Source: Mactra quadrangularis
Taxonomy: Eukaryota > Mollusca > Bivalvia > Venerida > Mactridae
DNA: 64,000 nucleotides
Reading direction: 5' to 3'
NCBI GenBank assembly: GCA_025267735.1
Contig: CM046300.1
Coordinates: forward strand, 35,163,322-35,227,321
Below are positions 35,681 through 47,531 of this stretch, piece by piece. Each line of letters begins with the position of its first letter. Positions within the stretch are counted from its first letter, which is position 1. Below the pieces are notes generated by a model. It saw nothing but the letters and a program-made list of their open reading frames with translations. It did no database searches and had not been told where the DNA came from. Made by a program: the position numbers and the translations under genes.

Positions 35681-35929
35681 TTGAATATTAGTGAATTTTG
35701 AAATGATAACATCGGATTATCTTTTATTGCCGCCAAATATGTTCTAATACTGTTTTGGTGAAACCAAGAGAGGACACCCGCCCCATATCCCGGGAATCGT
35801 ACTCATCTACACTACTAGTCTTTTGTTATGAAAATTAAACCAACATAATACATATTATACAGTTACATAAGAATAATACGTACAATGATTTACATTTCTA
35901 TGTTTGGTTACCATATTGTTTAATATTAT

Positions 35930-36125
35930 GTTACAGCGCAGTTGGTAGATTTCGAATCTAGTGTCCCGAAGTGAGTACAGGTTCGAACTCCACCCGGTCC
36001 GGTTATATAATGTGGAAGGTAGGTGAGTACTGGTTATAGACAAGGGTCCAGTAGACCGGGGTCAAGGAAAGCTAGGTTAGGTGCGCTAGACGCCGTAAAA
36101 TAACGTAAATTGTGTATACCTAAAC
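35930..36125 (+). repeat. SINE, plus strand, internally deleted
   Basis: Head with 'gcgcagttggtaga' and 'gtacaggttcgaactccacc', then a shortened body joining at 'ggtgagtactggttatagac' and the tail 'gaaagctaggttaggtg..ctagacgccgtaaaat'. Same family as 4285. Confidence 0.65.
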
Positions 36126-36568
36126 TCGGTATAACAACTTCAACACTAAGAAAAAAGACTAGGAAGACCATAATGGCAGTGTAATTAAGGTTTAAAGTAC
36201 GGAGCTTCTAAAGTGACATTTTGAATTCTTTTTTTAATTTCACAATCATTCCTTTAAACGTAATATTATTTCGTAAACACGAACTAATATTTCGTAAAAA
36301 CGAGATAATATACGTTTACATGAAATAATTTTGAAGATAAAACAGTATTTCAATATGTACTTTAGAGACTCGTCTGTTTTGGTGTGATATCGAATTTTTA
36401 CCGTCATTAAATTTTTGATAAGATTATTTAAGATGATGTAATTTGACGATGCATATACATGTATAAGATTATAATTATTTTCACTTTAAAAAATTATATT
36501 AAATTTTACGGTTTCATTATATTTGCATCGATTAACTCCACATTTCTCAGTAAAGCATGGAAGAAGAA

Positions 36569-36928
36569 TTAGGGAATTTAGTCAGTTATCTTTCCCTGAT
36601 AAAATCTGAAGCAATCCAATTGGTAAGTAGGTCCTTACAGTTGGATTCCTCAGATTTTATCATTGAATTTCTATGTAAGGGTAACAAAATATTTCATCTA
36701 ATATCTTTCTTGTTATTGAAGATATTAACAGAAGTGATAGAATTTAGATAGTTCTTTAACTTAAAAATGATTAGCTTGATTTTCAAACAAATTACATGAT
36801 ACACAAAAAAGTTATTTAAAAGATTAAATTTGGCAAATTAACATTGAAAAGTAAGGGTAAAATCCGAGTAATCCAACAAAAAGATTTTGAAGAGTATACA
36901 AGGGGAAATAACTGACTAGAGTCCCTTA
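36569..36928 (+). mobile_element. MITE family Q, copy 1
   Basis: Ends 'tagggaatttagtcagttat' and inverted 'aataactgactagagtccct', with TTA on both sides as a possible target duplication. Both ends also carry 'aatccaa' with 'ggtaagtagg' on the left. Copies at 44185-44553 (minus) and 55521-55887. The 64-codon frame inside has no significance. Confidence 0.75.
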
Positions 36929-36929
36929 T

Positions 36930-37460
36930 AGGAATTCTTCGTTTTGCAATATCTTGTTTAGCAAAACATGTTATTCTGAAAGCAAGGAAGGGGTATGTCC
37001 GTACAACGGTACTTGATTAGTTTCACATATCAAGTTTGACCGTAGTCAAAGCTCAGTTATGTAATGTATACAGCTGACATCCGTACTTGATTTGAACGTG
37101 TATTCTTACATATGAGAGCATTGTTAGCTCCAATTAAGCGCTATCGAAGCTTGCGTCATGTTAATTGTAAGTCTAGACACCAATAAATTATTAGTGTTTA
37201 TAAACTGTAAAAACATGAGTAATTTCGAAACTTAACAATGACACTGCGTGCGTTCTATTACTTGTACTAATTTATTTTAGCTCCATTTTAAATCACGTTC
37301 TTACCACTTATATGATTCACTTTCGATTTCTTTTTCTGGTACCCTAGAGCTAGAAGGATAACGTTTCTTGCTATATTAGACCTCGTTTATTATTCGTGAT
37401 TTTTCAGCAGCTCCGTTTATGATCGTATAGACTAACCATGATTGCTTCACGTATACAGTT
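36930..37460. other. Intergenic, no gene seen
   Basis: AT-rich sequence, nothing recognised. Confidence 0.35.
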
Positions 37461-37480
37461 CGTACAAAAACATAGTTAGG

Positions 37481-37947
37481 CCCCTATATACATTGATAAA
37501 TACATTTCATTATTTTCTACTGATAATTTCTTTTTCTCTATGTACATGGATGAGTTCTGGTGGGTTTGTTTTGAGCTCTTTATTGACAATGTGTCTCTAT
37601 ATATAAATGGAAAGGTAATATCCATTATTGACATTGTATTTCCATATACATGTAGATGGGTTCAGATGAGTAGTAATTGAGCTCCTTATTGATAACTTGT
37701 GCCGACTCATGCCTACTTATGCCAAAAAGTTAAGTAAAAAATTTGGTTGAATCCTTTATTGACAGTATGTGCTGATTGATACGGACCTGTTTCAAATATA
37801 CTTAGAAATATTTACTATAGTCAACACATCTTCATGTATATTGAAAATTTCAAATGAATGTTATTTAAACACCCTGTAAACAATGAAAACATACTATATT
37901 GATCATGTTGTACAAACTGTATCTTGAATAAATCTTGAATAAAAAGT
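37481..37947 (+). mobile_element. Retroposon with 18-bp target duplication
   Basis: Flanked by identical 18-base copies of TACAAAAACATAGTTAGG (37463-37480 and 37948-37965). The 3' end is a short AT-rich repeat (two copies of 'tcttgaataaa'). Length 467 bp, no coding frame. The perfect, long duplication and A-rich tail mark a fairly recent target-primed insertion, either a SINE or a 5'-truncated LINE tail. Confidence 0.75.
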
Positions 37948-38014
37948 TACAAAAACATAGTTAGGGATTTCAAACCTTAATGTAGTAATAAGTACAACAA
38001 TATTATAATGTTAG

Positions 38015-38216
38015 CCTGACTCTCTTGGCAACCGTATTTTCTGTTATGCTGCACTAAACCTGTGGAATGCACTTCGCGACTCACTCAAGTGTACCCAGTC
38101 TAAATATTTTTTAGGAAAAATGAAAACCTACTTGTTTATTATCATATCAAATTCTTGCAGTGGTCTAAATAAAGACGATGAATCTTTTCTGTATTTGGTA
38201 GCTGCAGAAATTTGAT
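38015..38216 (+). pseudogene. CR1/L2-like LINE C-terminal fragment
   Basis: One frame reads the family-typical end of ORF2: RIFCYAALNLWNALRDSL, then KYFLGKMKTYLF, and runs to a stop at about 38214. Compare FSTVGPMLWNKLPDDIK...FKKRLKTHYF in the 11.7-kb LINE. Only the last 60 or so codons are present. Confidence 0.65.
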
Positions 38217-38267
38217 GAGAATTGAGTTTTGTTTACATTCTGAAGATCACGTGACTATATACCCAGC

Positions 38268-38583
38268 CCAGCGTTCAGTTACCGCGAACGTTACAAAACG
38301 TTCCGTAACGATACATTCGGAACTACTCGGCCATTCGCTGCGAATAATCTCGGAGATATTTAGACGCTATTTTGAAACTACTGGTGTTAAAGTAAACAAA
38401 TATATGATCGTTTAGGCATTGAGTGATGTTTCGTTTTTAGTCCGTAAATTTTGAAACATCACTCATTGCCATAACAATCTCATATTTGTGTATTAGATTA
38501 GGTTATTCGCAGCGAATGGCCGAGGAGTTCCGAATGTATCGTTATGTAACGTTCTATAACGTTTTGTGTAATTGAACACGCTA
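38268..38583. mobile_element. Foldback family H, copy 1
   Basis: A near-palindrome of about 315 bp. The left arm runs 'gttcagttacc', 'gttccgtaacgatacattc', 'actactcggccattcgctg' to 'gagtgatgtttcg'. The right arm is its inverse, ending 'gtgtaattgaac'. The overlapping 67-codon frame is not coding evidence. Confidence 0.8.
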
Positions 38584-39210
38584 CTGATGAAGTAAGCCTA
38601 TCAACATTAATTTGCCTTCAGTCAAAATTAAATTTTGGTAAAAGGGAAATAACTGCGATAGTCATAATTGTTAGTTAGATTTTATTAATGCTCATTTACA
38701 ATGGCTTTAAAAAGTACATCAATTAAGTGACCCGTATAGAAAACTATGAACCTATTCATACAAAGTAATAATATTTAAAAGTTAAGATAATTACTCGAGG
38801 GTTGTAATATACAACCATGCCATGAGCTGTTTTATTTTAATATGTTATGAAGAAAGTCTAACAAATCGTTAAATGAATTATTTTAGAAGAAATAAGACCT
38901 TATTAATTTTGACAAGTATGGGTATTTCTAACGTCTATTTAGTAACCCATATTTTCTGGTAAAATTGATTCTGTTCCGACAAATCAGTGACGAAATTTTA
39001 AAAATGCCATATCGAATTCGTAAATAGTTCTGTAAATTTGTTCAACTTTCCAACAAAATATGAAATCGGTTGGGAACAAAAAGGGGCTATATCCGTGAAT
39101 AATGAAATCCTGTACTCTAGGTAACAATGTTTTTTAACATGGAACATTTGAATTTGCAAATCAAATATTTTTTTTCTTAAAAATTAAATACTGTATAACA
39201 GTACAGAAGT
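38584..39210. other. Intergenic, no gene seen
   Basis: AT-rich sequence without recognisable features. Confidence 0.35.
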
Positions 39211-39214
39211 CGTG

Positions 39215-39495
39215 TTTTTAATACTGGGTTTAACGCAATGTCAACACAATTTAGTTTTATTACTGGCGTCCAAGCTTTCTTGGACCTCTGGCTATAACCA
39301 GTACTCACCTACCCTTCCACAAGGCCGGAAACTTCCATATATACTTCATTAATGAAGGCAGTTGACATTGTTGTCAAATTATCATGAAAGGGTGCAACCT
39401 CCTATCCCGTGAGGGTGGGATTCGAACCCGTACCCCAATCGAGGCACTATATTCTAAATCCCACTTCTCAAGCAGCTGCGTTTTTCGACCGGGTT
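39215..39495 (-). repeat. tRNA-derived SINE, minus strand
   Basis: Tail 'tgggtttaacgcaatgtcaac', body 'tataaccagtactcacctac', 'cacaaggccggaaacttcc', head with box B complement 'gtgggattcgaacccgtac'. Same family as 4285 and 17895. Confidence 0.7.
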
Positions 39496-39549
39496 ATAAT
39501 AACATAGCAATAGGAAAAAACGTCATGTTTTGAATATACAATTGTCTTA

Positions 39550-39880
39550 ATTTTAATGCACAGAGATGATGACCCACCACCAGAGAGATAAACTACTTAA
39601 AATGGATGACATCAACTCCTAGGACCGCCAAACATGGAAAGAAAGACTCTGGTCCTGACAAGACAGTTAGGCCTCACCCTTACCGAAAGAATAATATAAG
39701 TTTTAATATCACAGCGCATCGCGGCCAAGACAGACCAAAGTTAAACTGAGATGACCTGTTCAAGCGTGATCAGCTGAAACTTCAAATTGAAAACACCAAC
39801 CCTCAGGAACGCCATACCTGGAAAGGAAGACGAGTTAGTCAGGCCACATTATACTAATACAGGTATAATCAACATCGTTT
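39550..39880 (+). repeat. Possible LINE remnant with internal repeat
   Basis: Two related stretches, roughly 39595-39660 and 39785-39835, translate (with stops) to similar strings around DRQTWKERL and ERHTWKGRR. Such Trp-rich ends occur at the C-termini of some non-LTR polymerases. The similarity is weak; I would not defend it strongly. Confidence 0.25.
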
Positions 39881-39899
39881 ACGGTCCAGGGCTAGAATT

Positions 39900-40770
39900 T
39901 AACAGAAAATGAATTCACAAAATGAAAAAAAAAATCACTGGCATTTTTCTTCAAATTTTAATAGCATAGTTTTTAATAGCAAGTTTATAACTATTCATAT
40001 ATACAATATAAAAACACCATAGTACTATATTTAACTATATATAGAACAATGGCGTTATTGAGGGATAGACAAATACTATCGATCTATCTGGCTGTTTCAA
40101 TGTTGATTTTTTTAAAGCCACATTAGTTAGTACAGAGATATTTTTGCGGCGATTTCAACTCGCGAAACTTTGCGAGTTAAGATTATAATTACTCGCATTT
40201 TTCAAAATCCATTCGCATTTTGCGAGTATACGAGCTTAAATTCGAGCCCTGCAGTTTACCAAACTAAACCGGATGATAATAATGACTCGATTGAATTGTC
40301 TCTATGATGAACCAATTGGTGACAATGAATTAGAACTGATGACGATCGTAATTAAGAGCCTGTATCAACCGACTTTAATTATACGTCATCACCAAACCAT
40401 CGGTACCATCTCTACTGATGAATTCAAAATTAGAAAACGGTCACATCTGTATAAATCAAATTAACGGTATTTCTAATTTTAAAAAAGTTTAATCATTAAA
40501 AGAGATAATTAATGTAGCATGAATCATATTGGACACAAATTATATTTTAATAACAAATGTGTGACATATTGTGAAAATAATTCATATTTTGGGCCCTGTA
40601 GAATGGTTTGACAGGATGTTCAATGCTTTAATTTGGAATCCATCAAAAACAATATGTTTATCTTAATATTCATCAATTCCATTCCAATGTAGATAATGAT
40701 AATTGGTTCTAACGGATGGTCTTTCTAGTAAAAACAAATACACAATTACAACCAAAGCCATACAAAACAT
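39900..40770. other. Intergenic, no gene seen
   Basis: AT-rich sequence; the 63-codon frame at 40273-40464 is unrecognised. Confidence 0.35.
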
Positions 40771-40779
40771 TCTTCATTT

Positions 40780-41085
40780 GTTTGTTGTGTTTAACGCCCT
40801 AGCAACACATTGTATTAGTCATATAACGGCAGTCAGTCAACCTACTCACTCCTGGAAAGGCTAAATCTATGGATTTAGCTATTAACCAACTACTAAGCGC
40901 ATACTTTCGTCTGTGACTTACAACTGCCCTACGTAATTAAAAATTAATGGTAGGAGGGAGAATAGTCGTAGAAATAATTTCATGTCCAAGCTCCACGAAT
41001 GTATATATGTCAAGCCCGGGAATCGAACCCATGACCCCTCGATCAGTAGACTTGCGTGCTACCAACTGAGCTAGCAGGGCGGCTA
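40780..41085 (-). repeat. tRNA-derived SINE, minus strand, full length
   Basis: Best copy of the second SINE family. It has a tail 'gtttaacgccctagcaacac', body blocks 'cggcagtcagtcaacctac', 'tcctggaaaggc', 'tgacttacaactgccctac', and a well preserved head whose minus strand reads TAGCTCAGTTGGTAGCACGC (box A) and GGGTTCGATTCCCGGG (box B). The acceptor stem does not close and the body is contiguous, so it is a SINE. Confidence 0.75.
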
Positions 41086-41655
41086 AAAACATTCTTCTTT
41101 AAGGTATAAACACTGTATTGTTTGAATAAGGAATGTATCATTTAACATGGAATTCACCATTTTTCACTTTACAATATCTTTTGTTGAATATAAAAGCATA
41201 TCGGTAGCTCTTTAGTTAATGACCTTTTTAAGATCTTTCGGAGCAGCTGTCTAACTTAACTTTTGGCATATATTTTTATTCAATACAATTTGTATGAACA
41301 AACCTGCTTTAAGAATATCTTCCGATATAGAGAAATTGATAAAAAAAATATAATACTATTTGTTATTTGTGATAAACATGTGCATAGCACGGACAGTAGT
41401 GCCAGACTAAGTCCTTATCATGGGTCACTCACTGAATATACATTCGTCGTGGTACGCACCTGACGGTATGACAGAACAGCGAATAAACACTTTCCACAGA
41501 ACCCTGCAAAGCGTTGAATGTCTTTTCAAAGTTATTATTTCTTGCTTAATTTAACATCTTCTTTATCATCACTTTAAAAAATATGCGAATGTCCAGTCAA
41601 AGTTGCTAGCACATTTGACTACTAGGTTCCAAAACTAGTTATTTCGATCTCAAAT

Positions 41656-42190
41656 TAGGGCTGCTTTGAGTAAGCGAGTACTCGGATATTCACGATCCCG
41701 ACCAGAAAATCGAGTACGAATATTCGTCACGACTGAATCGTCGGGTCGCGATCTATTTTTGGAAATATTGAAAGAACATTTCAGCTTAATTACTGAAAAC
41801 GAGCCGCCCAACTAATGAAAATTTTAATTTAATTCAAAATTTCGATTGATACACATTTAAACAAAAATGTTATCACTGAAAATTTCCATAAAACGCCTGG
41901 TATTAGAAATGTACACTCCCCTCGCAGCTCTGTGAATACATTACAGAAAGTGAACGAGTACGAGTGAATCTTTCGAACCGATGCAATGGAGAGTATAGAA
42001 ATGTTTGGAGTACATTGTTTTCCATTTAGTAAAAGCTTCTGTAATTCTATACTTATTTTGTTATTATAATTATGAAGTCCTATATGCTTCTCCATTTACT
42101 AGTGAATCGTGGTTTGATTCGTGAATCGCTACACATGCATGAATCGTGGTTCGGATCGAATCGCCACTTGCTCAACGATCCACAGCCCTA
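41656..42190. mobile_element. hAT-like non-autonomous element
   Basis: Ends TAGGGCTG and CAGCCCTA, with further inverted similarity just inside ('tttgagtaagcgagt' against 'cacttgctcaacgatc'). About 535 bp. Internal 'gaatcgtggttcggatcgaatcg' repeats are present. A clean 8-bp duplication was not seen. The 88-codon minus-strand frame is unrecognised. Confidence 0.55.
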
Positions 42191-42428
42191 AATTGCGGCG
42201 TATGATCAAATACACTTTGGTTTCTATTACCATGACTCTATGCCAATAACTGGTTTAATAGACTAAACACATGTAAATGCAGATTTTGTTCATGCCCTGT
42301 TTGATTTAAAAAGACTCCTTTGTACATGTACCAAGTAAATGTCAATTGTCTTTGCTTTCCGTCTCTTGGACTTGATAAAGGGACTTAAATGGGTGTTTTT
42401 TTCTCCAAATCATCGTTTACTAACTTGA

Positions 42429-42847
42429 AGAGATTCGTCTCAATCTCCGTAAACAGATATCCTGTAGAGCGTTGTCGTACAGGATCTCTACTGTCTCCGT
42501 GGAAGGTCACGTCGAGATGAACTTTGTGTCGACCAATCAATGCATAGCTTTCATCTAGACGAAAACACTATTAATCACATTTTGATTTCGTAATTTCTAT
42601 TTTAGACCAAGGTTTGCAAGCTACTTTAACAGCGGTATTATTCACAGTGTGCGATTGGACGGCTCATTTCAAATTGCGTGACGTAGACGATGTAAACAAG
42701 TTACGTACCATAACAATTTCGTCATGAATATTATGATAAGAAAAGGTCATCTGAACGTGACCTTCGTTTGAAAAAGGTCAGATCTAAATTAGCGAGTAGG
42801 CGAGCGGAAAATTTTAGATCGGGTTTTAATCAGATTGAGATTCGTCT
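42429..42847. mobile_element. Family S element, copy 1
   Basis: Left 'gagattcgtctcaatct' and right 'cagattgagattcgtct' ends. Interior blocks 'ggtcacgtcgagatgaac', 'gacgaaaacactattaatc', 'caaattgcgtgacgtagac' recur at 45037-45372 (minus) and 61180-61480. Non-coding. Confidence 0.6.
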
Positions 42848-42849
42848 AT

Positions 42850-43145
42850 GACAAAAATAGCTTGTATACTATGTTAGACCAAACATGCGGAAAAGTTGTT
42901 TTTTTTAGATATTTTCAATAGTAAACATATGAATGAAATGTTACATATGTCAAAATTGTGTGACACAATATGAAACATTTTTCAATTGTCTCTGCTTCTC
43001 TTTCATAATCTAAATTTATATTAAAATATTTTTTTCGTGTTTTGATGTTTTGGTTGGATCTTTTACATTTTGGTAAACGAACATAATATTTGATACATTG
43101 TATCCACAGTGTCATTGTTACTTGCCATTTGATGTAATTAAGAAT
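42850..43145. other. Intergenic, no gene seen
   Basis: AT-rich; the 66-codon minus-strand frame at 42915-43115 is unrecognised. Confidence 0.3.
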
Positions 43146-43149
43146 TATT

Positions 43150-43615
43150 CAGCCGCCCGGTTAGCTCAGACGGTAGCGCTCAAGTCATTTCATTGAAGGG
43201 TCGTTAGTTCGATTTTATGTATTGCAAATGTGAGTTAACATTTTATAGAAAATTCAAGTGGTTCGTGAGATCACTTGTCTTGGTTAAGGGGCACTACAAA
43301 AACATGTCTCATTCGACTAGCTCAATCGGTAACTCACACATTTATTCATCAAAGGGTCACAGGTTCGATTTTTGGTCGGGAAATTTCGTGCAGCATGGTC
43401 ATGGAGGAATAATTACGCGGCCATTCTTCCTCATACAGCTGATTTCTAAATCATGTAAGGTAGTTGTCAGTCCTTGACGAAAGTATGCGCCTAGTAACAA
43501 GTTAACAGCTAAATCCAGAGAATTAGCTTTTCCAGGAGCGATGAGTAGGTTGACTGACTACCGTTATATGACTTATACAATGTGCTGCTTCGACGTTATA
43601 TCAAAAAAAAGAGTT
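43150..43615 (+). repeat. SINE head followed by full SINE
   Basis: A tRNA-like head at 43153-43220 (CCGGTTAGCTCAGACGGTAG; GTTAGTTCGATT) is followed by a second one at 43310-43380 (GACTAGCTCAATCGGTAA; CACAGGTTCGATTTTTGG). The second runs into the body and tail of the 40780-type SINE, ending 'gactgactaccgttatatgac...acaatgtgctgc'. Two insertions or a dimer. Confidence 0.6.
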
Positions 43616-43619
43616 ATGT

Positions 43620-44180
43620 TTCGATTTCTGTTTCCAGGTCCAGTTTCGCAATGATCATTTAGCTGTTAACCTTTCTTCCCTGTGTTGCTACGGTGTTAAA
43701 CCCAACCCAAACTGAATTGTTTTGAACAGATGTTTCCTGTGCTTACAAGGACTTTCTCTTTATTATTAAAATTTGATTTCTATTTTTAAACTTCAATTTA
43801 GCTACTAATTAGAATTCATCTATACAAACAACAGTTGGCGAGCAAACATTTATAAAATATATATACATGTATATAAACAATATTAGCTTGCCAACTGTTT
43901 ATATATATTCTTTTTTTATTCGATTAGTTTATGTACCGGGACTAAATCACCTAACTAGCTTTCCTGAACTATTTTCTTTACCAGTGCTAGCTTACCTATA
44001 CTCAAGGATCTATGAACGTAACTCACTTGCACATACTGTATATTTTTAAACACATTGGCAAGATTTTAATGGCCCGGACTGAATTCACACACTAATTAAA
44101 AAATATATTATGATCTGATGGTCTGCATTTATTGCCGTGTTTGTGTGAAATTTATCCATTCACTAAGTAAGTCGCATCCA
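43620..44180. other. Intergenic with short foldback
   Basis: 'aacagttggcgagc' (43829-43842) and its near-inverse 'gcttgccaactgtt' (43887-43900) flank an AT-rich loop. No gene recognised. Confidence 0.4.
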
Positions 44181-44184
44181 CTAA

Positions 44185-44553
44185 TAAGGAACTTAGTCAG
44201 TTATTTCCCTATGCATACTCTTCAAATAGTTTGTTCTAATCAGTTAGAATACTTAGATTTTATCCTTACTTTTCAATGCCAATTTGCCACAATCAATCTA
44301 AAAAACTAGTTAATTTTTTCATTCATTTGAAAATCAAACAAAGCATTGTTGGTGTTTTTTTTAAGAACAATCTGAATTTCATCACTTTTGTTAATATCTT
44401 AATAATCATGTAGAAAGATATTTAATGCAACATTTATTTATTCTTACATAGGATATCAATGATAAATTCTGAGGATTCCAACTGAAAGGACCTACTTACC
44501 AATTGGATTGCTTCAGACTTTATCAAGGAAAGATAACTGACTAATATCCCTCA
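44185..44553 (-). mobile_element. MITE family Q, copy 2
   Basis: Inverse orientation of 36569-36928: 'taaggaacttagtcagttat' at the left and 'agataactgactaatatccct' at the right, with 'cctacttaccaattggatt' near the right end. Confidence 0.7.
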
Positions 44554-45036
44554 TTTGTATTGGGCCGTCAAACTTCCTAGAGAATGCCTGACCATTCTTA
44601 TGAGCGGTGGTACGTCGTGTGTCGATCCATATATGATTTATAAGTAATGCCATATTTTAGGAATGAAAGCTCAGCACTACGTGACACTTTAAAACAATAT
44701 AGCTGTCTGCAAAAATCAACCATGCAAACTATGAAAACAAACCGTACCGGGTGCCATTTTGTACAATTTAAATACACACCATTTTCTCTATGATTCTTCA
44801 ATTCGCACACGAAGGGAAAACGATATCTATCATAACACGCTACACATTTTCCCGCTTTTAATGATGCATATAAAAATGTACCATACACATCCATTTTGAA
44901 TTTCAACCAAGCAAGCATATCAATTACATCAAAACGAGCAATCTGTCAAATGCGGTCCATTGTTTGCTCGCTTCGATGTCAGTGTCCGAAATAAAATGTT
45001 AAAATTCAAACTGGATTTGTGTCTTGTAAAATTACC

Positions 45037-45372
45037 ATCTGATTAAAACCCGATCTAAAATTATCCGCTCGCCCTTTTGCTAACTTAAGATCTGGCTATT
45101 TCGTTAAACGTGACCTTTTCTCATTTTCAGATTCACGACGCAATCATTATGTTTAATTACTTTTTTTTCCATTGTCTACGTCACGCAATTTCACAGCCTG
45201 TGAATAACATCGACGTCAAAATCTCGTTCTAAAATAGAAATTACGAAATTAAGACGCCATTATTCCTATAGATGAAAGCTTCGTTTTGATTGTTTGACAC
45301 AAAGGTCATCCCGAGGTGGCCCTCGAAACGACCATATGGGATCCTATACGACAGCGGTCTATAGGTTATTTG
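45037..45372 (-). mobile_element. Family S element, copy 2, diverged
   Basis: Minus-strand relative of 42429-42847: 'atctgattaaaacccgatct', 'tccgctcgcc', 'cgtgaccttttctcatttt', 'tctacgtcacgcaatttcac', 'aaaatagaaattacgaaatt'. Diverged towards its right end. Confidence 0.5.
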
Positions 45373-45886
45373 TTCACAAAGATTGGTAAAATTGTCCTTG
45401 TGATTAAATAAGCTTATCGTGAAAAAACACAAAACTGAGTACATGAAGAGTATTATATAGCGTTTGTCTCGATATTGCCCTTTGAAAATGATTTTTCTGA
45501 ACATATAAATAACTGTTTCGTCAAATATACACGCAAATCACCAGGTTTAGAACAATGTTAAGCACGTGCTCTTGTGCCTAGGTCACAGGATTCTGCTGTA
45601 TTAAAATTCAGCAGAGATAGGTTTACCGGTGACAGGCAATTTAAACACAAGCGCAGTTGATAGGATACTCAAAAAAGTCCTATGAGAGGACGTTTACAGG
45701 TATGGACCAATAACACAGGTGCAAGTTTTGCTAGACTGTTGCATTCGGAACTACCTCGGCGATTTTCCACGCCAATAAACATCGGATATCATAAGGTAAG
45801 AAAGTAGATCTAACATGGATTCCGTAAAAAACGTGAATTTGATGGACTTTGGTTTCTGCGTTGATATAGTCTGAACTACACAGACA

Positions 45887-46519
45887 TATAGTGCGTACAA
45901 TTGACCCCGACCTGACCTTTATGCAAGAATATTCATTACATTGAATACGAATGTAGTATTAATGCTCGATAACAATCGGATTATATTGTCAAGGCTCGAA
46001 TGTAATTATAACACAAGGATTAATTTTTAAGTGCATTTAAAACGTACAATGAGTGTCTACTACACATAGACCGGATCAGAGGATTTTACGATGAGGCTAG
46101 CTACCAATTCAAAGGTTGTGGGTTTTAGTCCCACAATCGCCATCCCCACACCCATTTTATTATTAATTGTAATCAAAAATGTAAGAACGCGAGTTTCCCG
46201 TTTGAATGCATATGCGTGTTCTTACATTTTTGATTACAATTAATAATAAAATGGGTGTGGGGATGGCGATTGTGGGACTAAACCCACAACCTTTGAATTG
46301 GTAGCTAGCCTCATCGTAAAATCCTCTGATCCGGTCTATGTGTAATAGACACTCATTGTACGTTTTAAATGCACTTAAAAATTAATCCTTGTGTTATAAT
46401 TACATTCGAGCCTTGACAATATAATCCGATAGTTATCGAGCATTAATACTACATTCGTATTCAATGTAATGAATATTCTTGCATAAAGGTCAGGTCGGGG
46501 TCAATTTGTACGCACTATA
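45887..46519. mobile_element. Family P palindromic derivative
   Basis: Both ends are the P left terminus (tatagtgcgtac...ttgaccccgacctgac). The arms of about 305 bp are near-perfect inverses around a 22-base loop at about 46193-46214. Each arm carries a tRNA-like box B (GGTTGTGGGTTTTAGTCCC). TA lies at each boundary. Confidence 0.85.
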
Positions 46520-46569
46520 CTGATGGAATGTCTTGATACAAAGTGTAAAATGTATATCATTTAAGGTTG

Positions 46570-46827
46570 TATAGTGCGTATTTGTTGACCCCGACCTGAC
46601 CTTTATGCAATAATATTCATTACATTGAATACGAATGTAGTATTAATTCTCGATTACACAGTGACCGTGAGGATTATGAGCTAAAACACACAAACACACT
46701 TGTATAATTTTACGATCGCTGCCGAAGTGTAGAATAGGCGTGGTACTGACTTTCGTCGGGATATGTGCAGATAATAATTAAATGTAAATGTGAAAGGGCA
46801 GGTCGGGGTCAATACGTACGCACTATA
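46570..46827. mobile_element. Family P short derivative
   Basis: P left end (tatagtgcgtatttgttgac) joined to P right end (ggtcggggtcaatacgtacg...cactata), about 258 bp. An internal deletion derivative of the 54443-55352 type. Confidence 0.8.
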
Positions 46828-47069
46828 CTTGAAAATGACAATTGGTCATGTTTGATATATTTGTAAATAATGCCTGGCTATTTGCTATGTTTAAGACTTC
46901 CTAAAGTTGTTTTGTAGCTAATTAGTAGAATAGTTTTGTAGCATATCAGTAGAATAGCAGGCAAATTGTAAGATTATATTGACTTAACACATCCACGTAT
47001 AAACAATTATAGAACTACTTGCTAGTGAATGAATCGCCGGACCTCATAACCTGGTTGTATACCTACTAT

Positions 47070-47531
47070 TAGGGGTGTAACGGTTAACCAATATATATCG
47101 GTTAATATTGCAATACGAGTTCTTACGGTTTTTAACCGGTTCATTTTTCTTTGAACCGGTTTTTGTGGTTTTGAGTCGTACTTAGTTTTTATCATTATCT
47201 GAGTTTAATATGGATTGAATAATTTGATTTCTTGTAAAATCTTACAGTGTTTAAATAGTTTAAAAATTTAGTCAATTAAGAGAAAATCAAGTCCGTTTCA
47301 AAACATGCATTTTTCTGACATACAGATCATTTTACACAAGTAATTCAAACATTTGAATTAGAGATCATTTGAAAATACACGAACGCGTCTTATGGTGATC
47401 CAATTTAGAGCGGTGCACATGAAATATTTCATGCCTTGCATTTCTACCCAACAACCGGTACGTATTGCAATATATTGCAATACGGGTTTTGCATATTGCA
47501 ATACGGTTTTTACCATATTGTTACACCCCTA
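47070..47531. mobile_element. hAT-like MITE
   Basis: Terminal inverted repeats TAGGGGTGTAAC and GTTACACCCCTA. Flanking octamers CCTACTAT and CCTACAAC match at six of eight positions, fitting the 8-bp duplication of hAT elements. Interior has 'attgcaatac' repeats and a 101-codon frame without recognisable domain that overlaps the right end. Confidence 0.7.

Noticed and set aside
41000..41085. Possible tRNA gene on the minus strand
   Set aside because: Box A and B are good, but the acceptor stem does not close and the sequence continues into a SINE body repeated elsewhere.
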